From Robiginitomaculum sp. (GTDB taxonomy: Bacteria > Pseudomonadota > Alphaproteobacteria > Caulobacterales > Maricaulaceae), in assembly GCA_021776595.1 (NCBI GenBank), contig JAJFFP010000064.1:1-64000 (forward strand): a stretch of DNA of 64,000 bases, read 5' to 3'. The translations under genes and the position numbers were made by a program. Position 1 is the stretch's first letter, and every line of letters starts with the position of its first letter. Below are positions 20,337-31,454 of the stretch, one piece after another. The notes under the pieces are model-generated. The model saw only the letters and a program-made list of their open reading frames with translations, had not been told where the DNA came from and searched no databases.

Positions 20337-20547
20337 TGCCGCCTTTTTTCGCTTTTGTATCTTTCCAACTCAGATAAATTACCATGGCACCCGCTATGAC
20401 TAATACCGCTACCCCCACATGAATCCACACGTCAGCTTTGGTCATGAAATAGCCAATGGCGATGCCGCCCAGAACCAGCATTTCCACCAGCGTAATCAGC
20501 GCGATCAGGATTTGATTGTCGCTTAATTTTGCGGGGGTTTCAGTCAT
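20326..20547 (-). CDS. Small two-helix membrane protein in the nuo operon
   Basis: A 73-residue protein with two hydrophobic segments (about residues 13-35 and 42-60) and a charged lysine-rich tail ending KKGGNDA. It overlaps both neighbours: 8 bp with the 60-residue ORF before it and 11 bp with nuoF after it. Such coupling argues that it is translated. I chose MTETPAK at 20547; a longer in-frame extension would read through the preceding gene. The family is not recognised. A role in complex I assembly or stability is only suggested by location. Confidence 0.6.
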   Translation of the reverse strand: MTETPAKLSDNQILIALITLVEMLVLGGIAIGYFMTKADVWIHVGVAVLVIAGAMVIYLSWKDTKAKKGGNDA

Positions 20548-20722
20548 CACCACCCTTTCGTCCGCGCACACGCAAAATAGTGAGTATGCCACCAAACAAA
20601 ATGGCAACCGCAATACCCAACTTTAATGCCAAATCATTGCCGCCGATGATACCATATAAAACCAACACAAACATGCTGACAAACAGGAATTTTAATATGT
20701 TTGGCGCATTTTTCATCATCAT
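20540..20722 (-). CDS. Small membrane protein in the nuo operon
   Basis: A 60-residue protein with two predicted helices (about residues 10-27 and 32-48) and the C-terminal tail [10 protein letters not shown]. Its stop overlaps the start of the next small membrane-protein gene. The tails of the two proteins (RGRKGGDD and AKKGGNDA) resemble each other, so they may be paralogues or partners. I do not recognise a family. The gene follows nuoE after a repeat-filled gap. Confidence 0.55.
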   Translation of the reverse strand: MMMKNAPNILKFLFVSMFVLVLYGIIGGNDLALKLGIAVAILFGGILTILRVRGRKGGDD

Positions 20723-20761
20723 TTGGTTCCTTTTTTCATTGCCGCCATCACCCTAAGCCTC

Positions 20762-20830
20762 CGTCATACCGGCGCAGGCCGGTATCCAGAAGTGACTCCC
20801 AACTGGATTCCGGTTTCCACCGGAATGACG
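20762..20830. repeat. Palindromic repeat between nuoE and the small ORFs
   Basis: A full copy of the two-hairpin family: 20762-20789 (CGTCATACCGG...CCGGTATCCAG) and 20803-20830 (CTGGATTCCGG...CCGGAATGACG), with a 13-bp spacer. Confidence 0.85.
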
Positions 20831-20850
20831 CCTATAAGCAAACGAGCAAG

Positions 20851-21555
20851 TCATTTCTTTGTCCCCTTTTTAGGCGCTGCCTTTTTGGCTAGCTTGGGCG
20901 CATTGGGAATGCTTTTTAACGGCTTGGCGCGCGCCCCGTTATAAAGCGACTTATCGCTCAAGGTCAGCGCGCCGCCCAAAGGCTCGGACGTTTTGCGGCC
21001 ATTTTGCGGGCCATCCTTTACGGCTTTGCCCGCAGCCAGATCGCCCAGCAGCTTTTCCATGGCCGCCTCATCCAGATCCTCATAATAATGATCGCCTGAC
21101 GTATTGGAAATTTGCACCATGGGGGCGTTTACACACGCGCCCAGACATTCCACCTCTTCCCAGGTGAACTTGCCATCGGCGGAGATGGTGTTTTTCTCAC
21201 CAATGCGGTTTTTGCAAACCTTGATGATGTCGCCTGAGCCGCGCAACATACACGGCGTGGTGCCGCACACCTGAATGAGATGCTCGCCCACTGGCTCCAG
21301 CTTGAACATGGTGTAAAATGTCGCCACTTCCAGCACGCGAATGTGCGCCATGCCCAGGCGATCACCCACGGTGCGCATGGCCGGCTCGGAAAGCCAGCCG
21401 CCATTATCCTTTTGCGCGATCCACAATAGCGGGATCACCGCCGAGCGTTGCTTGCCATCGGGGTATTTGGCGATCCAGTATTTGGCTTGGCTCTCACCCT
21501 CTTTGGAGAAGGCAAAGCTGTCGGGTTGTTCTTTTGCAAGGTGACGGCCACTCAT
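20851..21555 (-). CDS. nuoE: NADH-quinone oxidoreductase subunit E
   Basis: The 24-kDa-type thioredoxin-fold subunit of complex I, holding the 2Fe-2S cluster N1a. The cluster cysteines lie in VCGTTPCML and in ECLGACVNAPMVQ. The protein has 234 residues, with a C-terminal Lys/Ala-rich tail of about 50 residues ending AKKAAPKKGTKK; such tails occur in alphaproteobacterial NuoE. I chose the start MSGRHLAKE at 21555, because the upstream open frame runs through a palindromic repeat. Confidence 0.93.
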   Translation of the reverse strand: MSGRHLAKEQPDSFAFSKEGESQAKYWIAKYPDGKQRSAVIPLLWIAQKDNGGWLSEPAMRTVGDRLGMAHIRVLEVATFYTMFKLEPVGEHLIQVCGTTPCMLRGSGDIIKVCKNRIGEKNTISADGKFTWEEVECLGACVNAPMVQISNTSGDHYYEDLDEAAMEKLLGDLAAGKAVKDGPQNGRKTSEPLGGALTLSDKSLYNGARAKPLKSIPNAPKLAKKAAPKKGTKK

Positions 21556-21560
21556 GACAA

Positions 21561-21681
21561 ATCCCCCCACCACCCCTTCGGGGCACCTCCCCCGTTCACG
21601 GGGGAGGAAAGAATGAGAGCGCGGTGTTGTTTTCCTCCCCCGCCTGCGGGGGAGGTGTCGGCACAGCCGACGGAGGGGGGA
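21561..21681. repeat. GGGGGAGG-type palindromic repeat between nuoD and nuoE
   Basis: Nested inverted repeats: CCTCCCCCG...CGGGGGAGG at about 21586-21607 and again at about 21633-21655. Outer arms ATCCCCCC and GGGGGGAT enclose the whole element. It differs from the GTCATACCG family but shares the CCTCCCCCGC unit with the nuoG/nuoH mosaic. Confidence 0.75.
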
Positions 21682-21691
21682 TTGAGCTTGC

Positions 21692-22882
21692 TCATCGGTC
21701 GATCTCCCCGAATACCACATCCAGTGAGCCAATAATGGCGGCAATATCGGCCAGCATGTGGCCTTTATTCAGATAATCCATAGCCTGCAAGTGCATGTAT
21801 CCCGGTGCCTTGATTTTACAGCGATAGGGTTTGTTGGTGCCGTCCGACACCAGATAAACCCCGAATTCACCCTTGGGGGCCTCAACGGCGCAATACACCT
21901 CACCTTCGGGCACATGAAAGCCCTCGGTATACAGTTTGAAGTGATGGATCAGCGCTTCCATAGACTGTTTCATCTCGGCACGGTTTGGCGGCGCCACCTT
22001 GCCAGAGGTTTCCATCACAGGACCCTTTGGCATTTTCTCCAGGCACTGGCGCATGATTTTCACAGATTCGCGCATTTCGGCCATGCGCACCAGATAGCGG
22101 TCATAACAATCACCGTGCTTGCCAATGGCGATGTTAAAATCCAGCTCTGAATAGACTTCATAAGGCTGGGCGCGGCGCAAATCCCATTTCACGCCCGACC
22201 CGCGCACCATAACGCCGGAAAAACCCCATTCCAGCGCATCCTGCTCGGATACCACGCCGATGTCGGCATTGCGTTGTTTGAATATGCGATTGTCCGTCAG
22301 CAGGGTCTCAATATCGTCCAGAACCTTTGGAAAAGTTTCGCAAAATTCGCCAATGTCCTCCAACAGTTCCGGTGGCAGGTCCTGATGTACACCGCCAGGG
22401 CGAAAATACGCCGCGTGCATGCGTGAGCCAGAGGCGCGCTCATAAAAAACCATCAGTTTTTCGCGCTCTTCAAAGCCCCAAAGCGGTGGGGTCAGTGCCC
22501 CCACATCCATGGCCTGGGTGGTGACATTCAACAGGTGCGATAACAGCCGACCAATTTCGCAATACAGCACACGAATAAACTGCGCCCGGCGCGGCACTTC
22601 GATTCCCATTAACTTTTCAACCGCCAGACAAAATGCGTGCTCCTGATTCATCGGGGCGACATAATCCAGCCGGTCAAAATAAGGCATGGCCTGCAGATAG
22701 GTCTTATACTCGATCAGTTTTTCTGTGCCACGGTGCAAAAGCCCGATATGCGGGTCCACCCGCTCCACAATTTCACCATCCAGCTCCACCACCAGACGCA
22801 ACACCCCGTGCGCGGCCGGGTGTTGTGGCCCAAAATTGATAGTGAAGTTGCGGCCTTCGGTTTCGACCTCGATATCAGCCAT
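21692..22882 (-). CDS. nuoD: NADH-quinone oxidoreductase subunit D
   Basis: The 49-kDa-type subunit of complex I, which with NuoB forms the quinone-reduction site. It has 396 residues. The N-terminal [12 protein letters not shown] (residues 18-29) with the quinone-site histidine and [18 protein letters not shown] near residue 43 are diagnostic. The C-terminal DVVFGEIDR is the expected end, matching its NiFe-hydrogenase-like fold. Confidence 0.97.
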   Translation of the reverse strand: MADIEVETEGRNFTINFGPQHPAAHGVLRLVVELDGEIVERVDPHIGLLHRGTEKLIEYKTYLQAMPYFDRLDYVAPMNQEHAFCLAVEKLMGIEVPRRAQFIRVLYCEIGRLLSHLLNVTTQAMDVGALTPPLWGFEEREKLMVFYERASGSRMHAAYFRPGGVHQDLPPELLEDIGEFCETFPKVLDDIETLLTDNRIFKQRNADIGVVSEQDALEWGFSGVMVRGSGVKWDLRRAQPYEVYSELDFNIAIGKHGDCYDRYLVRMAEMRESVKIMRQCLEKMPKGPVMETSGKVAPPNRAEMKQSMEALIHHFKLYTEGFHVPEGEVYCAVEAPKGEFGVYLVSDGTNKPYRCKIKAPGYMHLQAMDYLNKGHMLADIAAIIGSLDVVFGEIDR

Positions 22883-22902
22883 CAGCCTGCCTCCACTCTA
22901 TT

Positions 22903-22971
22903 CGTCATTCCGGCAAAAGCCGGAATCCAGTAGTGACTCTGATCTGGATACCGATTTTCATCGGTATGACG
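22903..22971. repeat. Palindromic repeat between nuoC and nuoD
   Basis: Two hairpins, 22903-22930 (CGTCATTCCGG...CCGGAATCCAG) and 22944-22971 (CTGGATACCG...CGGTATGACG), joined by a 13-bp spacer. It is the same family as the nuoE/small ORF and nuoF/G copies, with the two arm types swapped. Confidence 0.85.
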
Positions 22972-22991
22972 CAGAAAGGAATGCAATTCAC

Positions 22992-23597
22992 TCACCGCCC
23001 CTCTCCGTCAGCTTCCTGGTCCAGAACATATTTCGCCCCTTCCCACGGGCTTAAACTGTCGAAATTGCGAAATTCCTGGGTTAGCGATACCGGCTCGTAA
23101 ACCACCCGGCGTTGTTCTTCATCATAGCGACATTGCACATGACCGGAGAGCGGAAAATCCTTGCGCAAGGGATGGCCCTCAAAGCCATAATCGGTGAGAA
23201 TTCGACGCAAGTCAGGGTGTCCGGAAAACAAGATACCATACATGTCAAAGGCTTCGCGTTCATTCCAGTTGGCGGCTGGAAACACCTCAACCACACTGGG
23301 AACCGCACCGCTTTCTTCAACTTTAATTTTAAGGCGTAACCGCATGTTTTTACGCATGGATAGCAAGTGATAGACGACATCAAAACGGCGGGCGCGTCCC
23401 GGATAATCCACCCCGCATATATCGATCAGGGTTTCAAAACGGCAATGGCGGTCATCGCGCAGGAACACCAGAATTTTGACGATTTGCTCGGCGTGAGCGT
23501 GCAAGGTCAATTCATCATGGATGAGGTCACTGCCGGTCAAAGCAGTGCCCAGCCCGTCAAGCAGATATTCCTGCATTTCACCCAGGGATTTACTCAT
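22992..23597 (-). CDS. nuoC: NADH-quinone oxidoreductase subunit C
   Basis: The 30-kDa-type peripheral subunit of complex I. The signature [19 protein letters not shown] is followed by [19 protein letters not shown], both conserved in all NuoC. It is a stand-alone NuoC of 201 residues, not fused to NuoD as in E. coli. The start MSKSLGEM at 23597 overlaps the nuoB stop by 4 bp. Confidence 0.95.
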   Translation of the reverse strand: MSKSLGEMQEYLLDGLGTALTGSDLIHDELTLHAHAEQIVKILVFLRDDRHCRFETLIDICGVDYPGRARRFDVVYHLLSMRKNMRLRLKIKVEESGAVPSVVEVFPAANWNEREAFDMYGILFSGHPDLRRILTDYGFEGHPLRKDFPLSGHVQCRYDEEQRRVVYEPVSLTQEFRNFDSLSPWEGAKYVLDQEADGEGR

Positions 23598-24157
23598 CGA
23601 ATAATGTCCCCCACGCGGCGGATTTTTTTCTGTAATTGCAATATGCCATAGACCAATGCTTCGGCGGTCGGCGGACAGCCCGGCACATAAATATCCACCG
23701 GCACAATGCGGTCGCATCCACGCACAACGGAATAGGAGTAATGATAATACCCGCCGCCATTGGCGCATGAGCCCATAGAGATCACGTAACGCGGCTCTGG
23801 CATCTGGTCATACACTTTACGCAAGGCCGGGGCCATTTTATTGGTCAAAGTGCCCGCCACAATCATCACGTCGGACTGGCGCGGGGAAGCGCGCGGCGCA
23901 AAACCAAAGCGTTCAATGTCATAGCGTGGCATGGCAGCCTGCATCATCTCAACCGCGCAACAGGCCAGCCCAAACGTCATCCACATGAGCGAGCCAGTGC
24001 GCGCCCAGGTGATCAGCTCGTCGGCGCTGGCAATGACAAAACCCTTGTCCATCAGCGCATCGGTTACCCCATCGTGAAACGGGTCATGTTTTTTGGGGTC
24101 ATAATGCGGCGTGGCCACACGGGCCGCGCCAAAGGCAGGAATATTGGCATCACTCAC
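23594..24157 (-). CDS. nuoB: NADH-quinone oxidoreductase subunit B
   Basis: The subunit holding cluster N2, the last electron carrier before quinone. The four ligands are in [10 protein letters not shown] (adjacent cysteines), [10 protein letters not shown] and [12 protein letters not shown] propose a GTG start at 24157, preceded by GGGAG at a good distance and 4 bp after the nuoA stop. This gives a normal length of 187 residues, whereas the longer open frame would overlap nuoA by 47 bp. Confidence 0.95.
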   Translation of the reverse strand: MSDANIPAFGAARVATPHYDPKKHDPFHDGVTDALMDKGFVIASADELITWARTGSLMWMTFGLACCAVEMMQAAMPRYDIERFGFAPRASPRQSDVMIVAGTLTNKMAPALRKVYDQMPEPRYVISMGSCANGGGYYHYSYSVVRGCDRIVPVDIYVPGCPPTAEALVYGILQLQKKIRRVGDIIR

Positions 24158-24161
24158 GAGA

Positions 24162-24527
24162 CTACTCCCAATCCAGAGCGCCACGGCGCCAAGCATACAT
24201 AAAACCAATCATCAATTCGGCGAGAAACACAATCATGGTCCAAAAGGCATAAGGGCCAAGCGCCTTGAGGTTTACCGCCCATGGAAACAGAAAAACCACT
24301 TCCAGATCAAAAACAATAAACAGGATTGCCACCAGATAGAATTTGACGTCAAACTTCATCCGCGCGTCATCAAACGCCTCAAACCCGCATTCATAGGTGG
24401 ATACTTTTTCGCTATCAGGGTTTTTGGGTGCCAGAAGAACCGGCAAGGCCATAAAAACGAAGGCGATCAAGGCGGCAATACCCAGGAAAATCAAAACAGG
24501 AAGGTAGTCGAGCAACATTTCGCTCAT
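24162..24527 (-). CDS. nuoA: NADH-quinone oxidoreductase subunit A
   Basis: A three-helix membrane subunit of complex I and the first gene of the operon. The conserved loop [20 protein letters not shown] (residues 45-64) carries the cysteine that lies close to the quinone channel. The segment [12 protein letters not shown] is also diagnostic. The protein has 121 residues; GGAG precedes the ATG. The operon promoter must lie in the roughly 270-bp divergent gap to the VWA gene, but I cannot pick out convincing -35/-10 boxes there. Confidence 0.96.
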   Translation of the reverse strand: MSEMLLDYLPVLIFLGIAALIAFVFMALPVLLAPKNPDSEKVSTYECGFEAFDDARMKFDVKFYLVAILFIVFDLEVVFLFPWAVNLKALGPYAFWTMIVFLAELMIGFMYAWRRGALDWE

Positions 24528-24798
24528 GGAAGGCTCCGGCGGTTATACGCGTGGCATGCAGGCACGGCGACTCGGAATACCAAGCCCCCGCTCTGGAAAG
24601 TGAAGCTAGAACTGTGCGCCACAAATGGCAATCGTATTTGCAGGACGATTTGCCGCGTTAAGGATTTTTTTCAGCTTACACACCGATGATATGCACAACA
24701 GCGAATTCATGCGCGTTAAATCGCCGCGCCAGCGCCGCAATTTGGGCAGAATCATACGCGATGTCTTGGACTGGCGGGGGACGCCATGAGGTTTGACC

Positions 24799-25932
24799 AT
24801 GAAAAAGCTATTATTAAGCGTATCATTCTGTGCCCTGACCCTTTCCCCGATACCCGCTGCGGCGCAAGTGAGGGACCGTATTGCTCCCTCTTATGATGTT
24901 GAAGTGGCCTTTGTGCTGGACACCACCGGCTCCATGTCCGGCCTTATTGAAGGTGCCAAACAAAAAATATGGTCCATTGCCAATGACATCGCCGGTACCA
25001 GACAGGGTGCACCGGGACGCATTCGCTTTGCCCTGATCGGTTATCGTGATCGCGGTGATGCCTATATCACCAAAACCTATGACCTGACCGATGATATGAA
25101 TGGTATTTACGGCCATTTACTGGAATTTCAGGCGCAAGGCGGCGGCGATCGGCCGGAATCGGTCAACCAGGCCCTTAACGAAAGCATTAATGATTTACGA
25201 TGGGATCAAAATCCACACACCCTGCGTCTGGTCTTTCTGGTCGGCGATGCGCCGCCACATATGGATTACCCCAACGATATTCCCTATGCCGTTACCTTGC
25301 GCGATGCGCGCAATGCCGACATTATCGTCAACACCGTGCAAGCCGGACGGCATAGCGATACGTCTAAATACTGGCATGAAATTGCCGAACTGGGGGACGG
25401 CGAGTATCTGGCCATCGCCCAAAACGGTGGCATGCAGCAGGTGCACAGCCCCTATGACGACGATATCGAGCAAATGCAACAGGCTATGAATGCTACGGTG
25501 TTGAGCTATGGCTCGGCCACCGCGCAGGCCGAAGTTCGTGGTAAGCGCAGTGCTGCCATGGCAGCGCCCTCCCCCGTGGCTTCCGATATGGCCAGTTACC
25601 GTTATAAGGCTGGCAAACTCAATAAAGTGGTCACCGGCGGCAATGAACTGGTCGAGGATTATGAAGACGGCAAGGTATCACTGGATACCCTTAGCGAAGA
25701 AGAATTGCCCCAGGAGTTGAAAAAACTGGACAAGAAAGCACGCAAGGAACGCCTTGATACCCTGGTTAAAGAACGTCAGGTGCTTAATACCAAAATGAAG
25801 GCACTGGTCACCAAACGCGATGCTTTTTTGAAAGAACAAGCCGAAAAGCGCGCCAAAGACGCCCCCGATGATGCTTTTGACATGCAGGTGCGCGAAACCA
25901 TTCGCAAACAGGCGGCGGCGAAAAGGAAATAA
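24799..25932 (+). CDS. Secreted von Willebrand factor A domain protein
   Basis: An exported protein of 377 residues with signal peptide MKKLLLSVSFCALTL ending near AAA|Q. A VWA domain follows, at about residues 35-220. The metal-ion-dependent adhesion site DTTGSMS (near residue 41) is intact, and GGGDRPES and LVGDAPPH are consistent with the later MIDAS residues. The C-terminal third is lysine-rich and probably coiled coil (KKLDKKARKERLD). The ATG at 24799 is preceded by GAGG. The gene is divergent from nuoA and ends at a strong terminator shared with tRNA-Asp. The ligand is unknown. Confidence 0.88.
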   Translation: MKKLLLSVSFCALTLSPIPAAAQVRDRIAPSYDVEVAFVLDTTGSMSGLIEGAKQKIWSIANDIAGTRQGAPGRIRFALIGYRDRGDAYITKTYDLTDDMNGIYGHLLEFQAQGGGDRPESVNQALNESINDLRWDQNPHTLRLVFLVGDAPPHMDYPNDIPYAVTLRDARNADIIVNTVQAGRHSDTSKYWHEIAELGDGEYLAIAQNGGMQQVHSPYDDDIEQMQQAMNATVLSYGSATAQAEVRGKRSAAMAAPSPVASDMASYRYKAGKLNKVVTGGNELVEDYEDGKVSLDTLSEEELPQELKKLDKKARKERLDTLVKERQVLNTKMKALVTKRDAFLKEQAEKRAKDAPDDAFDMQVRETIRKQAAAKRK

Positions 25933-25946
25933 TCATTAGATGATGC

Positions 25947-25982
25947 AAAAAGGGCATGAACCAGATGGCTCATGCCCTTTTT
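25947..25982. terminator. Bidirectional rho-independent terminator
   Basis: A perfect 13-bp stem (25947-25959 with 25970-25982, AAAAAGGGCATGA and its complement) with a 10-base loop and T-runs on both strands. It would end the VWA gene on the plus strand and the tRNA-Asp transcript on the minus strand. Confidence 0.85.
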
Positions 25983-25996
25983 TGTGTCTCATGAAA

Positions 25997-26073
25997 TGGC
26001 GCGAGTGACGGGACTCGAACCCGCGACCTCCGGCGTGACAGGCCGGCACTCTAACCAACTGAGCTACACCCGC
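25997..26073 (-). tRNA. tRNA-Asp (GUC)
   Basis: A 77-nt cloverleaf on the minus strand, from GCGGGTGTAGCTCAG to the encoded CCA. The acceptor arm GCGGGTG pairs with CACTCGC. The anticodon arm CCGGC-CTGTCAC-GCCGG gives anticodon GTC, and the T arm contains GGTTCGAGTCC. No integrase or att-like duplication is seen at its 3' end. Confidence 0.97.
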
Positions 26074-26177
26074 TCATTTCATGTTGCCTCGCCCTGCGAC
26101 AAGGAAGCCGTCAGATACGGTGCCAATGCGTAATCGTCAACCGTATGATCACAGCAAAATCACTCAAGCTCCGTACA

Positions 26178-26323
26178 GTATTCAGAATACTAAAATACCA
26201 ATAACCCATGCGCTGTCACAAGCCAATGGCCATTGAAATTTCAAGTGCCCTCATACGGCGGCAACAGCTAAATACCTATTGAAATCGTATAGTTAGCGCT
26301 CCTCACTAATCGAATTATTCGAT
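26178..26323. promoter_or_regulatory. Cluster of three palindromes upstream of katG
   Basis: The 340-bp gap before katG holds three perfect small palindromes: GTATTC-A-GAATAC (26178-26190), TTGAAATTTCAA (26233-26244) and ATCGAAT-T-ATTCGAT (26309-26323). The last has the 7-1-7 layout of Fur/PerR-family operators and lies about 90 bp before the katG start. Otherwise the gap shows no gene. The regulatory role is inferred. Confidence 0.4.
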
Positions 26324-26341
26324 CAGTTATATTGCTTTTAA

Positions 26342-28669
<2,328 letters not shown>

Positions 28670-28686
28670 GTCGTGAATCTAAAACA

Positions 28687-28714
28687 GAGCGGCGACATAC
28701 GTATGTCGCCGCTC
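28687..28714. terminator. Terminator hairpin after katG
   Basis: A perfect 28-bp palindrome (arms GAGCGGCGACATAC and its complement) lies 18 bp after the katG stop and is followed by TTGTTGT. The hairpin is very stable but the T-run is imperfect. Confidence 0.65.
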
Positions 28715-28811
28715 TTGTTGTATCCAGGTGCAGGACCAGATTCCCGCGCATTTAGCGGAGCTGGCAATCGCTTGCCGCCCCATCTGAGGCAATCACGAGG
28801 CTTGCCATCGC

Positions 28812-28849
28812 GTCCTTCGAGGCCGTTTTACGGCACCTCAGGATGAGGA
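28812..28849. repeat. CCTTCGAGG/CCTCAGGATGAGG intergenic repeat
   Basis: GTCCTTCGAGGCCG, a short loop, then CGGCACCTCAGGATGAGG. It is the same family as 16473-16513 and 39744-39826. It lies 3' of tRNA-Val, between katG and the tRNA. Confidence 0.7.
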
Positions 28850-28860
28850 GCACTAAAAAA

Positions 28861-28936
28861 TGGTGGGCGATGAGAGGCTCGAACTCCCGACATCCACGGT
28901 GTAAACGTGGCGCTCTCCCAACTGAGCTAATCGCCC
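28861..28936 (-). tRNA. tRNA-Val (UAC)
   Basis: A 76-nt cloverleaf on the minus strand, from GGGCGATTAGCTCAG to the encoded CCA. The anticodon arm CCACG-TTTACAC-CGTGG gives anticodon TAC. The acceptor arm GGGCGAT pairs with ATCGCCC. It lies just after the HU gene on the same strand. Confidence 0.97.
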
Positions 28937-28991
28937 TCAATCAAGGCAGCGCACTATGCCCAAAACCGCACGGCGGGCAAGTGCAAAACTG

Positions 28992-29020
28992 AAAAAGGGC
29001 TGACAGAAGCCAGCCCTTTC
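28992..29020 (-). terminator. Rho-independent terminator of the HU gene
   Basis: On the minus strand AAGGGCTG, an 8-base loop and CAGCCCTT are followed by TTTTTC. It lies 20 bp after the HU stop codon and before tRNA-Val. Confidence 0.8.
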
Positions 29021-29039
29021 ACAGCAATAAAGCAATTCT

Positions 29040-29315
29040 CTAGCAGTTAACACAATCCTTGAAGGATTTGCCTGCCTTGAATTTGGGGCGTTTGGAAGCC
29101 GGACGATCGACCAGTTCACCGGTGCGCGGGTTGCGGGCTTTGCCGGCAGCGCGATGCGCTACGCTAAAAGAACCAAACCCCGGAATGCGGACTTCACCGC
29201 CACCAGCGAGGGTTTCTTCTACGACACTGACGAAAGCATTGACGACTTCAGCGCCCTGGCCTTTGGTCATACCTGCCTTGGCGGCTACGGCTTCTGCTAG
29301 TTCACTCTTATTCAT
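29040..29315 (-). CDS. HU-family DNA-binding protein ending in CxxC
   Basis: A histone-like nucleoid protein that binds and bends DNA as a dimer. The 91-residue sequence has the usual HU layout, with the DNA-binding arm near GEVRIPGFGSF...RNPRTGE (residues 40-68). GGGGAG precedes the ATG. The last residues are FKDCVNC, where most HU proteins end in something like LKDAVN; cysteines 88 and 91 make a CxxC pair. It sits between lon (with an S9 peptidase in between) and tRNA-Val, as in many alphaproteobacteria. Confidence 0.95.
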   Translation of the reverse strand: MNKSELAEAVAAKAGMTKGQGAEVVNAFVSVVEETLAGGGEVRIPGFGSFSVAHRAAGKARNPRTGELVDRPASKRPKFKAGKSFKDCVNC

Positions 29316-29516
29316 GGTGTCTCCCCATTAGATTGACGCCGAATCAGCGGCGCGATGAGGCTAGTCTTGCCCCAAAACCCTTATTTTGCAAAGGCTCTGG
29401 CGATAATATTTCTGCACGAAGTGGTAAAAACCCGCGATCAGCAGAATAAAACGACCAAATTCAGCGAAAACCTCACGCAAAAAACGCCTTGCGCAGGGAT
29501 AAACCGGCAAAGACGG

Positions 29517-31454
29517 TTATTTCAGATGCTTACCCAGAAATGTCTCCAGCGCACTTAATGTCCCAAAGCGCGCTTCGGCGGTATCCAGTGTATGATCGCC
29601 GCTCTTTAACGTCACAAACTGATAATCCTTATGATAGCGTTTGAGCTGGCCCACCATGTTAACCGATTGCTGGTAGGGGATGCGAAAATCATCTTTGGCC
29701 TGCACAATCAATACCGGTATATTGATCCGGCTCGCCTGATGAAATGGTGAGACCGCCCGCGCGTTCTCGCCCTGAAGACCCATGGAACGGGTCCACGCCT
29801 TGCCGCCGATATAATCCTTATCATCGGCAATCAGGCTCATCAGGTTGAGCACACCATTGATGCTGGCAGCACATTGATAAAGGTCCGGTGTTTTGATCGC
29901 GCCCATCATCGCCGCATAACCGCCATAGGACGCGCCCACAATGCAAATCCGTTTTGGGTCGGCAATGCCCTCTTTTATAAGATAGCGCACCCCGTCGGTT
30001 ACATCATCCTGCATGGCGCCGCCCCATTGGCGCTTGCCCATATCAGCAAATTTTTTACCATAGCCATCAGAGCCGCGAAAATTGGGTTGCAGCACACCAT
30101 AACCGCGCGTGGCAAAAAACTGGGCGAAATAGTCAAAATTCTGGCTATCGCGCGCTTTAGGCCCGCCGTGGGGGAAAATGACGAAGGGCAGATTTTTACC
30201 AGGCCCGGTTCTGGGCAAGGTCATATAAGCAGGGATAATCACCCCGTCACGAGCCTTATAGTTTAGTGGTTTTTTGCGTGCCAAATTTTCCGGCGTCAGG
30301 CCTGGCATGGTTTCTGAAATGAATTGAAGGTTTTTCTTCTTCATATCCAGGAAATAATAAACCCCCGGCTCCACATCACTGGTAGAGTGGATCAAGTATT
30401 TTCTCTGCACCGGCAGGTGGCTGACAATGCGGTTGACGGTGTTGGGCAAGGCTTTATCGATACTGGCCTGCAGCTTCCCAAAAGCCTTGTCCCAATAATA
30501 CACCTCTGCCTTGTCTTTGGTGTATTGCACACCCACCGGAAAATTGGTCGCTGGATCTTCTATAACATCATCATAATCAACCTCATCGTCGGAAAACACC
30601 GTCTCCAGCACTTTGCCCGTCGTAAGGTTAATCTTGAAAATACTATAGTGCTTGCTTTCATTAAGCCCGCCGGCAAAGGCGATCTGTGGATCATTGGAAA
30701 AGGCAATCGGGTATAGTCCGCGACTGCCCCATTCGCTGCGTTCAACATTCGCCCACTTTTTGGCAATCGGGTCAAAATAGATAAAATTAAACTGCGTCGG
30801 GCGCACCGGGTCATATCCCCAGCCCAGACGCACATTATGGCTCTGGTCCGTTTTAAAGCTCTGTATACCCCGAAAGCCTTGTGTTAATTCCTTGTATTTG
30901 CCTGTATTAACGTTGACCTTGCGCACTTCGGCCTTGCCATTCAAGTCAGAGTCGATTGCCAGCAAAATAAAATCGGGATCATCGGGCAACCAATCGATGA
31001 CTCTGTCCTGAATCTGGGTTGGCACTTCGGTTTTGGAGAAGGAACTGATCCGGTTGCGCAGTTTTTTTGGCAGCACCATGGAAACAAAATCCTTACCATC
31101 CCGGCCAAGCGAAAACAAACGCGTTTCGCGCACCAACGTCAGATCACGCCTGGAGGTATAGGCATAAGAGATTATGATCCGGTCGTTATTCGCCCAGCGG
31201 AACCAGGCAATGTCCGCACGGTTTACCGGCGGTACGGCTACGGTATTATTCCCGTCTATATCCTGAATGATAAGATGTGTTCGGCCCTGATAAGGCGCCG
31301 TCATGGCAATGTAATCACCATTGGGTGACAGCTTCATGGAAGCAGCAGTAGGCAATTGCGCCAGGCTTTTTATAGGTATCGTTTGCGCGCAGTAGGCTTG
31401 TTCAAAACAACCAGCAATAAACAGAACGATTGCACTTAACACACCCAGACGCAT
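29517..31454 (-). CDS. Exported S9 family (prolyl oligopeptidase-like) peptidase
   Basis: A serine peptidase of the dipeptidyl/acylaminoacyl-peptidase type. The N-terminal half is a beta-propeller and the C-terminal third an alpha/beta-hydrolase domain. The nucleophile is in VGASYGGYAAM, the aspartate probably in AKDDFRIP and the histidine in SGDHTL. The 645-residue protein has an N-terminal signal; FIAGC could be a lipobox, or cleavage may follow AYCA at about residue 23. It lies between lon and HU, two genes usually adjacent. The substrate is unknown, presumably peptides in the periplasm. Confidence 0.9.
   Translation of the reverse strand: MRLGVLSAIVLFIAGCFEQAYCAQTIPIKSLAQLPTAASMKLSPNGDYIAMTAPYQGRTHLIIQDIDGNNTVAVPPVNRADIAWFRWANNDRIIISYAYTSRRDLTLVRETRLFSLGRDGKDFVSMVLPKKLRNRISSFSKTEVPTQIQDRVIDWLPDDPDFILLAIDSDLNGKAEVRKVNVNTGKYKELTQGFRGIQSFKTDQSHNVRLGWGYDPVRPTQFNFIYFDPIAKKWANVERSEWGSRGLYPIAFSNDPQIAFAGGLNESKHYSIFKINLTTGKVLETVFSDDEVDYDDVIEDPATNFPVGVQYTKDKAEVYYWDKAFGKLQASIDKALPNTVNRIVSHLPVQRKYLIHSTSDVEPGVYYFLDMKKKNLQFISETMPGLTPENLARKKPLNYKARDGVIIPAYMTLPRTGPGKNLPFVIFPHGGPKARDSQNFDYFAQFFATRGYGVLQPNFRGSDGYGKKFADMGKRQWGGAMQDDVTDGVRYLIKEGIADPKRICIVGASYGGYAAMMGAIKTPDLYQCAASINGVLNLMSLIADDKDYIGGKAWTRSMGLQGENARAVSPFHQASRINIPVLIVQAKDDFRIPYQQSVNMVGQLKRYHKDYQFVTLKSGDHTLDTAEARFGTLSALETFLGKHLK

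Noticed and set aside
28687-28714. 28-bp palindrome considered as a protein-binding site or att core
   Set aside because: Its position 18 bp after katG and the T-rich tail fit a terminator better; no integrase is present.
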